Below are positions 41,744-46,065 of a stretch of 46,065 nucleotides of DNA, piece by piece (position 1 is the stretch's first letter; every line of letters begins with the position of its first letter). A program made the position numbers and the translations under genes. Under the pieces are notes generated by a model. It was not told where the DNA came from. It did not search any database and saw only the letters and a list, made by a program, of their open reading frames with translations. Source of the stretch: Paludibacteraceae bacterium. GTDB taxonomy: Bacteria; Bacteroidota; Bacteroidia; Bacteroidales; Paludibacteraceae. Location of the stretch: positions 1 to 46,065 of the forward strand of contig JAKSLB010000024.1 in the NCBI GenBank assembly GCA_024401435.1, written 5' to 3'.

Positions 41744-41821
41744 ACGAAATCTAACATTATTTATTATATTTTAGGATTCGTAAATTTTTTTAAGAAACGA
41801 CAAAATCTAACATTTTATTAT
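41744..41821. repeat. short direct repeat at the 3' end of the FAH gene
   Basis: ACGAAATCTAACATTATTTA (41744-41763) and ACGACAAAATCTAACATTTT (41798-41817) are near copies. The second is the last coding stretch of the FAH-family gene; the first lies past its stop codon, on the porU side. It looks like a small local duplication of the gene end. Confidence 0.45.
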
Positions 41822-42401
41822 TTTCGATAAATCCTTCAAGATGATCTCCGATTTTTACTGGTCCCACACCAACTGGAGTCCCTGTGAAAATTATATCACC
41901 TGTTTTCAATGTAAAGAATTTACTAATATATTCAATGATTGCATTGACATTAAAAATCATATCTTTCGTGTTCCCAGTTTGAACAGCTTTCCCGTTGATT
42001 TGTAACGAGAATGAAATGTTATTGATGTCAAATTTTTCTTTAGAAATGAAATTACTGATAGGGGCGGAGTTGTCGAATCCTTTGCAGATTTCCCAAGGAA
42101 CACCTTTCGCTTTAAAATCATTTTGCAGATCTCTGGCGGTGAAGTCAATGCCTAATCCGATTGCATCATAATAACGATCAGCAAATTTAGCTGAGATATT
42201 TTTTCCCATTTTGGAAATTCGAATAAGTATTTCGGTTTCATATTCGATTCTATTGGAGAAATCAGGGAGGAAAAAAGGTTTATTATCTTTAAGAAGTGCT
42301 GTTTCAGGTTTCATAAAGATAACGGGATGTTCAGGGATGTTGATGCGGTTGAGTTCTTTATTGTGCTCTGCATAATTCCAACCGACTGCAATAATTTTCA
42401 T
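41790..42401 (-). CDS. fumarylacetoacetate hydrolase (FAH)-family protein
   Basis: The 203-aa protein is a single FAH domain: IAVGWNYAEHNKE, PVIFMKPETALL, the metal ligands in YETEILIRI with Glu and Glu, GLGIDFTARDLQ, WEICKGFDNSAPIS, and near the end DIIFTGTPVGVGPVKIGD. Members cleave C-C bonds or decarboxylate oxo acids such as acylpyruvates and oxaloacetate; the substrate is not set here. The size fits the compact YcgM/FAHD1-like group. Start chosen at ATG 42401, with a -7 box upstream. Confidence 0.87.
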   Translation of the reverse strand: MKIIAVGWNYAEHNKELNRINIPEHPVIFMKPETALLKDNKPFFLPDFSNRIEYETEILIRISKMGKNISAKFADRYYDAIGLGIDFTARDLQNDFKAKGVPWEICKGFDNSAPISNFISKEKFDINNISFSLQINGKAVQTGNTKDMIFNVNAIIEYISKFFTLKTGDIIFTGTPVGVGPVKIGDHLEGFIENNKMLDFVVS

Positions 42402-42461
42402 TTTGTTATGTCCAATTATAATTTTTTTTGACTATGATAATTTAATATCAGAGTTAATATG

Positions 42462-42469
42462 CAAACTTA
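42462..42469 (-). promoter_or_regulatory. -7 box of the FAH gene promoter
   Basis: The minus strand reads TAAGTTTG (TAnnTTTG), 60 bp before the FAH start. Confidence 0.5.
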
Positions 42470-42557
42470 CATAAAAAAAACGATTTTCGGGAAGTTGATT
42501 GCGAAAGTATTTAACAAAGAGAGATGAAAAACATTTTTTTTTTTGAAAAATAAATAG

Positions 42558-42565
42558 TAATTTTG
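42558..42565 (+). promoter_or_regulatory. -7 box of the rplM-rpsI operon
   Basis: TAATTTTG matches TAnnTTTG, after a long T-run. It gives a leader of about 90 nt before rplM that contains the hairpin at 42595-42622. Confidence 0.65.
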
Positions 42566-42594
42566 CGCCCGATTTATTATCCAAAATAGTCAAA

Positions 42595-42622
42595 CGCTGG
42601 ACGGCTTGCCCGAAGCCTAAAG
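42595..42622 (+). promoter_or_regulatory. candidate ribosomal-protein leader before rplM
   Basis: The rplM leader contains GGCTT-gcccg-AAGCC (42603-42617) with an outer GCT/AGC pairing (42596-42598 with 42620-42622), and is G/C-rich in an AT-rich leader. Published surveys describe an L13 leader in Bacteroidia, as far as I recall; I cannot check that this is the same motif. Control of rplM-rpsI by L13 is an inference. Confidence 0.5.
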
Positions 42623-42662
42623 CAAAGTGAAAGATTAATTAACTAATTAAAAAACGTTTAAA

Positions 42663-43118
42663 GTGGATACTTTAAGTTACAAAACAATTTCAGCCAATGC
42701 TGCAACAGTGACCAAGGAATGGGTTCTTGTTGATGCAACGGATCAACCATTGGGACGTTTAGGTTCTAAGGTTGCAAAACTATTAAGAGGTAAGTACAAG
42801 CCTAATTTTACTCCTCATGTTGATTGTGGCGATAATGTGGTTATTATCAATGCTGATAAGGTTAAGATCACAGGAAAGAAAGCTACAGATCGTATTTATT
42901 TGAAGTTCTCAGGTTATCCTGGAGGTCAAGTAGAATATACTCCAGAAGATTTGTTGAAGAAGAGTCCTGAAAGATTGATTAAAAAGGTGGTAAAAGGTAT
43001 GTTGCCAAAAAACCGTCTTGGAAATGCAATTTTAGGAAACCTTTATGTTTATGCTGGAAGTGAACATAAACAAGAGGCACAACAACCAAAAAAACTCGAT
43101 TTAAACTCAATTAAGTAA
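42663..43118 (+). CDS. rplM: 50S ribosomal protein L13 (uL13)
   Basis: The 151-aa protein starts MDTLSYKTISANAATVTKEW, the usual Bacteroidota form, encoded from a GTG start. Core L13 motifs are WVLVDATDQPLGRLGSKVAKLLRGK, HVDCGDNVVIINA and MLPKNRLG near the end. It is an early-binding large-subunit protein. rpsI follows after 4 nt. Confidence 0.97.
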   Translation: MDTLSYKTISANAATVTKEWVLVDATDQPLGRLGSKVAKLLRGKYKPNFTPHVDCGDNVVIINADKVKITGKKATDRIYLKFSGYPGGQVEYTPEDLLKKSPERLIKKVVKGMLPKNRLGNAILGNLYVYAGSEHKQEAQQPKKLDLNSIK

Positions 43119-43122
43119 GAAC

Positions 43123-43509
43123 ATGGAAGTATTTAATGCAATTGGTAGAAGAAAAGCCGCAGTTGCGCGCGTATACCTAAGCGAAGGTAATGGTGAAATT
43201 ACCATTAACGGAAAGGATTTGGCTACTTACTTTCCTTCTGGAATTTTGCAATATGTTGTAAAACAACCGTTGAATCAACTTAGTGTAGCAGATAAGTTTA
43301 ATATAAAAGCAAATTTGGATGGCGGTGGATTCACTGGTCAAGCTGAAGCTTTAAGATTAGCTATTGCACGTGCACTTGTTAAAGTTGACGCTGAAAATAA
43401 ATCTTCATTGAAGAGCGAAGGTTTCTTAACTCGTGATTCTCGTGAGGTTGAGCGTAAGAAACCAGGTCGTCCTAAAGCAAGAAAGAAATTCCAGTTCAGT
43501 AAACGTTAG
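43123..43509 (+). CDS. rpsI: 30S ribosomal protein S9 (uS9)
   Basis: The 128-aa protein has the S9 pattern: AIGRRKAAVARVYL, GGGFTGQAEALRLAIARAL, LTRDSREVERKKPGRPKARK, and the C-terminal FQFSKR whose last arginine reaches the P-site tRNA. It forms the conserved rplM-rpsI pair. Confidence 0.97.
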   Translation: MEVFNAIGRRKAAVARVYLSEGNGEITINGKDLATYFPSGILQYVVKQPLNQLSVADKFNIKANLDGGGFTGQAEALRLAIARALVKVDAENKSSLKSEGFLTRDSREVERKKPGRPKARKKFQFSKR

Positions 43510-43516
43510 TACTTGG

Positions 43517-43609
43517 AAGAGTTATATATTGTATTATATCGACTCTTTAAGAAGACGTTTAGTATCTAAATTATCCAGACTTCAGCTTGGTTTGAACTAC
43601 TGGGTAATT
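43517..43609 (+). promoter_or_regulatory. candidate S2 leader RNA before rpsB
   Basis: The 141-nt gap between rpsI and rpsB can form two stem-loops. The first pairs AAGAGT (43517-43522) with ACTCTT (43542-43547) around A/T-rich inner pairs. The second pairs AATTATCCAG (43569-43578) with CTGGGTAATT (43600-43609), ten pairs with one G-U, around an inner TTCA/TGAA hairpin. There is no T-tract, so it is not a terminator. In E. coli S2 represses rpsB-tsf through its leader, and a similar role is inferred here. Confidence 0.5.
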
Positions 43610-43650
43610 GATTTAGTAAAAAGAATGTAAACGATTAAAAATTTTAAAAA

Positions 43651-44481
43651 ATGTCAAGAACTAATTTTGATGAATTATTAGAAGCAGGTTGTCATTTCGG
43701 ACACTTGAAAAGAAAGTGGAACCCAGCAATGGCTCCTTATATCTTCATGGAACGTAATGGTATCCATATTATTGATCTTCACAAGACTGTTGTTAAAATA
43801 GATGAAGCTGCTGCTGCTTTGAAGCAAGTTGCAAAATCGGGCAAAAAGATTCTTTTTGTTGCAACAAAGAAACAAGCAAAACAAGTAGTTGCTGATAAAG
43901 CTACTGAAGTTACTATGCCATATGTAACAGAACGTTGGGCTGGCGGTATGTTGACCAACTTCCCTACAATTCGTAAGGCTGTTAAGAAAATGGCTTCTAT
44001 TGATAAGTTGACTAATGATGGTACATTTGACAACTTGTCAAAGAGAGAAAAACTTCAAATTTCTCGTCAACGTGCTAAGTTGGAAAAGAACTTAGGTAGT
44101 ATCGCTGATATGACAAGAACTCCTGCAGCTCTTTTCGTAGTTGATGTAACTAAGGAAAATATTGCTGTAAAAGAGGCTAAAAGATTGGGTATTCCAGTTT
44201 ATGGTATCGTTGATACTAACTCAAATCCTAATGATGTAGATTTCATTATCCCTGCTAACGATGATGCAACAAAGTCTGTTGAAGTTATCTTGAACGCTCT
44301 TTGCGGTGCTATCAAAGAAGGTTTGGATGAAAGAAAAGTTGAGAAAGAGGAATCTGAATCTGCTGAGGGTGTAGAGAAAAAAGAACGTAAGAGAGCTGCT
44401 AAGAAGACATCTAAGAACAACTTGGATGGTGAAGCTTTGAATGCTAAAGTAGCTAGCAAGTTCAATACTACTGAAGATTAA
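43651..44481 (+). CDS. rpsB: 30S ribosomal protein S2 (uS2)
   Basis: The 276-aa protein has the S2 signature near the start (FDELLEAGCHFGHLKRKWNP), FMERNGIHIIDLHKT, ERWAGGMLTNFPTIRKAV and VDTNSNPNDVDFIIPANDDA. The C-terminal 45 residues or so form a charged, low-complexity tail (ESESAEGVEKKERKRAAKK), longer than in E. coli S2 but usual in Bacteroidota. S2 is a late-assembly small-subunit protein. tsf follows after 27 nt. Confidence 0.97.
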   Translation: MSRTNFDELLEAGCHFGHLKRKWNPAMAPYIFMERNGIHIIDLHKTVVKIDEAAAALKQVAKSGKKILFVATKKQAKQVVADKATEVTMPYVTERWAGGMLTNFPTIRKAVKKMASIDKLTNDGTFDNLSKREKLQISRQRAKLEKNLGSIADMTRTPAALFVVDVTKENIAVKEAKRLGIPVYGIVDTNSNPNDVDFIIPANDDATKSVEVILNALCGAIKEGLDERKVEKEESESAEGVEKKERKRAAKKTSKNNLDGEALNAKVASKFNTTED

Positions 44482-44508
44482 TTATTAACGTAAATTATTT
44501 TAAGAGAT

Positions 44509-45501
44509 ATGGCTGTTTCAATGGCTGATATTAGCAAATTGCGTACAATGACTGGTGCGGGTATGATGGATTGCAAGAAAGCTCTTACTGAAGCTGAAGG
44601 CAATTTCGATAAAGCAGTCGAATTAATCCGCAAAAGAGGTCAAGCAATTGCTGCTAAAAGAAGTGATCGTGATGCTGCTCAAGGTTGTGTATTAGCTGCT
44701 GCTAATGGTGACTTCGCTGCAATCGTCGCTTTGAAATGTGAAACTGACTTCGTTGCTAAAAACGCAGATTTCATTGCATTGACAAAACAAATTTTGGATA
44801 AAGCAATGGAAGTTAAACCTGCATCTTTAGAGGATTTGAACTCTTTGATGATTGGTAATTCTACAATTCAACAATTAATCACTGATCGTTCAGGTGTAAC
44901 TGGCGAAAAAATGGAGTTGGGTGCTTATGAATTTGTTAATGGCGCTGCTACTGTTGCTTATGTTCATCCAGGTAATATGTTGGCTACTGTTTCAGCTTTC
45001 AATGAGGCTGGTATCGATAACCAAGTTTACAAGGATATCGCAATGCAAGTTGCTGCTATGAACCCAATCGCTGTTGATGAGGCTGGCGTTCCTGCTGATT
45101 ATGTCGCTAAAGAACGCGAAATCGCAGTTGAAAAAACAAAAGCTGAGTTGGTTCAAAAACAAGTTGATAACGCTTTGTCTAAAGCTGGTATCAATCCTTC
45201 TCATGTTGATTCTGATGCTCATATCGAATCTAACATGGAAAAAGGTTGGATTACTGCTGAACAAGCTGCTAAAGCTCGTGAAATTAAAGAAACTGTTGGT
45301 GCTCAAGCTCTTGCTAACTTGAAGCAACCTATGATTGATGGTATTGTCAATGGACGTATCCAGAAGATTTATAAAGAGCAAACATTGTTAAATCAAGCTT
45401 TCGTTAAAGAACCTAAGATGACAGTTGCTCAATATTTAGCTTCTGCTTCTAAGTCTATGACTTGTACTTCTTTCAAACGTTTCACTTTGAATCAAGAATA
45501 A
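44509..45501 (+). CDS. tsf: translation elongation factor Ts
   Basis: EF-Ts exchanges GDP for GTP on EF-Tu. The 330-aa protein has the N-domain LRTMTGAGMMDCKKALTEAEG with the TDFV contact motif in CETDFVAKNADF, and HPGNMLATVSAF and MQVAAMNPIAV in the core. It is longer than E. coli EF-Ts (283 aa), with the extra part in the C-terminal subdomain, as in other Bacteroidota. Last gene of the rpsB-tsf operon. Confidence 0.97.
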   Translation: MAVSMADISKLRTMTGAGMMDCKKALTEAEGNFDKAVELIRKRGQAIAAKRSDRDAAQGCVLAAANGDFAAIVALKCETDFVAKNADFIALTKQILDKAMEVKPASLEDLNSLMIGNSTIQQLITDRSGVTGEKMELGAYEFVNGAATVAYVHPGNMLATVSAFNEAGIDNQVYKDIAMQVAAMNPIAVDEAGVPADYVAKEREIAVEKTKAELVQKQVDNALSKAGINPSHVDSDAHIESNMEKGWITAEQAAKAREIKETVGAQALANLKQPMIDGIVNGRIQKIYKEQTLLNQAFVKEPKMTVAQYLASASKSMTCTSFKRFTLNQE

Positions 45502-45520
45502 TTCATCAATTTATATGATT

Positions 45521-45556
45521 AAAAAGGTCATCGAACTTTCTCGATGACCTTTTTTC
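45521..45556 (+). terminator. terminator of the rpsB-tsf operon
   Basis: AAAAGGTCATCGA pairs with TCGATGACCTTTT around a 6-nt loop and is followed by TTCTTTC. Strong rho-independent terminator 20 bp after tsf. Confidence 0.9.
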
Positions 45557-45611
45557 TTTCTTTATGGTTTATCCTATTTCTATATGTCCATATTTAAAAT
45601 GTTAGAATTTA

Positions 45612-45629
45612 TTGGTGTCAGCTAAACGC
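45612..45629 (+). repeat. insertion-sequence-end-like motif, copy 2
   Basis: TTGGTGTCAGCTAAACGC, preceded by AATTTA, matches copy 3 at 46014 except for one base in the core and the following bases. It lies in the same orientation as copy 3, about 400 bp away. Confidence 0.45.
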
Positions 45630-46013
45630 AAAAATAAAATTATAATACGTCGAAAAACAGAGAACTATGGTATAAAAACTAGAGATAGGTTCTTTAAAAA
45701 ACATTATTACTCAGTTTTTTTTTATAACTTCCTCCTTGACGTGTTCGAAGTCTTTCTTTGAATGTTGTAGAAATCCTTGTACATATATAAATCTGTCCAC
45801 GTCCTGAAAGGGCAGCCTACTAGGCTAAATGCTGTTGGGTTTCCTGCTTGTGGCACTATTTGTATGGTCATCAGTAGATACTTTTTGTATATTGAGTTTT
45901 TTATTTATTGTCCATATATCGACTATCAGATTAATGTATGCTTATACTCATACTTTTATCATCTTGTTTGTGGTAAATGGAGAGAGACCACAGAACTGAT
46001 TCATAAAAATTTA

Positions 46014-46033
46014 TTGGTGTCCGCTAAACTTTT
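46014..46033 (+). repeat. insertion-sequence-end-like motif, copy 3
   Basis: TTGGTGTCCGCTAAACTTTT is nearly the reverse complement of the motif at 283-307. The pairing of copies in opposite orientation is what terminal inverted repeats of an insertion sequence would give, but no transposase lies between them in this window. Confidence 0.45.
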
Positions 46034-46065
46034 TATGTGTTTAATTTTTTGCAAAAAAAATGAAT

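Larger units (their letters stand above)
45557..46065. other. gene-poor tail with repeats
   Basis: No convincing gene is present. The stretch holds two insertion-sequence-end-like motifs (45612-45629 and 46014-46033), a REP-like piece CCTGAAAGGGCAGCCTACTAGG (45802 onwards), and a frame open from ATG 45864 to the window edge that has the composition of chance AT-rich DNA (YFLYIEFFIYCPYIDY). It may be decayed mobile-element sequence. Confidence 0.5.

Noticed and set aside
45864-46065. Frame open to the window edge
   Set aside because: The translation is rich in Tyr, Phe, Ile and Cys without any motif, and it passes through an insertion-sequence-end-like motif. More likely chance than a truncated gene.

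Overview
The window looks like a low-GC chromosome segment from a member of the Bacteroidales (phylum Bacteroidota). The grounds are these: many intergenic regions carry the Bacteroidota -7 box TAnnTTTG (once with a TTTG -33 box at a 19-bp spacing) and A-rich leaders in place of Shine-Dalgarno sites; the Type IX secretion system (T9SS) genes porU and porV are adjacent; one protein ends in a T9SS type-B ('gliding motility-associated') sorting domain; and a DUF4494 protein and a DoxX/MauE protein of the Bacteroidales type are present. A secreted pectate lyase suggests a life on plant polysaccharide, for example in an animal gut. Genus and family cannot be set from the sequence alone.

Layout. 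1-300: a cluster of short GC-rich palindromes (REP-like), a terminator and an insertion-sequence-end-like motif. 319-2625 (-): pectate lyase. 2876-4096 (+): infC-rpmI-rplT, with a non-AUG infC start and a structured leader before rplT. 4219-6451 (+): surE, a small membrane protein and lpxB. 6538-9168 (+): a large secreted T9SS substrate. 9177-9962 (-): tatD. 10059-10595 (+): HD-domain hydrolase. 10711-10798: tRNA-Ser(GGA). 10849-13337 (+): ExbB, a four-helix membrane protein and two ExbD proteins, a proton-driven energy-transduction operon. 13471-13848 (+): ridA. 14270-17013 (-): U32 peptidase-like RNA hydroxylation protein and metA. 17130-21490 and on to 23595 (+): ruvX-def-TPR, DoxX/MauE protein, tpiA, ispD-recG. 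23685-28320 (-): a split membrane protein, a heptad-repeat lipoprotein and two tandem acyl-CoA ligases. 28725-29878 (+): DUF4494 and yggS. 30274-32547 (+): maeB. 32862-33436: a fragment of an RHS-repeat core and a small exported protein. 33724-34680 (+): dus. 34751-36896 (-): pyridoxal kinase, LysE exporter, ispF. 36968-41702 (-): porV and porU. 41790-42401 (-): FAH-family hydrolase. 42663-45501 (+): rplM-rpsI-rpsB-tsf. 45557-46065: gene-poor tail with two more insertion-sequence-end-like motifs and a REP-like repeat.

How the genes fit together. Most of the window is core housekeeping: translation (infC, L35, L20, L13, S9, S2, EF-Ts, Def, tRNA-Ser, Dus), isoprenoid precursors (ispD and ispF), lipid A (lpxB), methionine (metA) and central carbon (tpiA, maeB). 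The secretion theme links porU/porV to two candidate T9SS cargo proteins, the 876-aa protein and perhaps the pectate lyase. The clearest unexplained structure lies in RNA or DNA signals: candidate ribosomal-protein leaders before rplT, rplM and rpsB; inverted-repeat operators at the promoters of an acyl-CoA ligase and the pyridoxal kinase; an RHS remnant; and a membrane protein broken over a T8 tract. I saw no CRISPR array, prophage, intact insertion sequence or recognisable new defence system.
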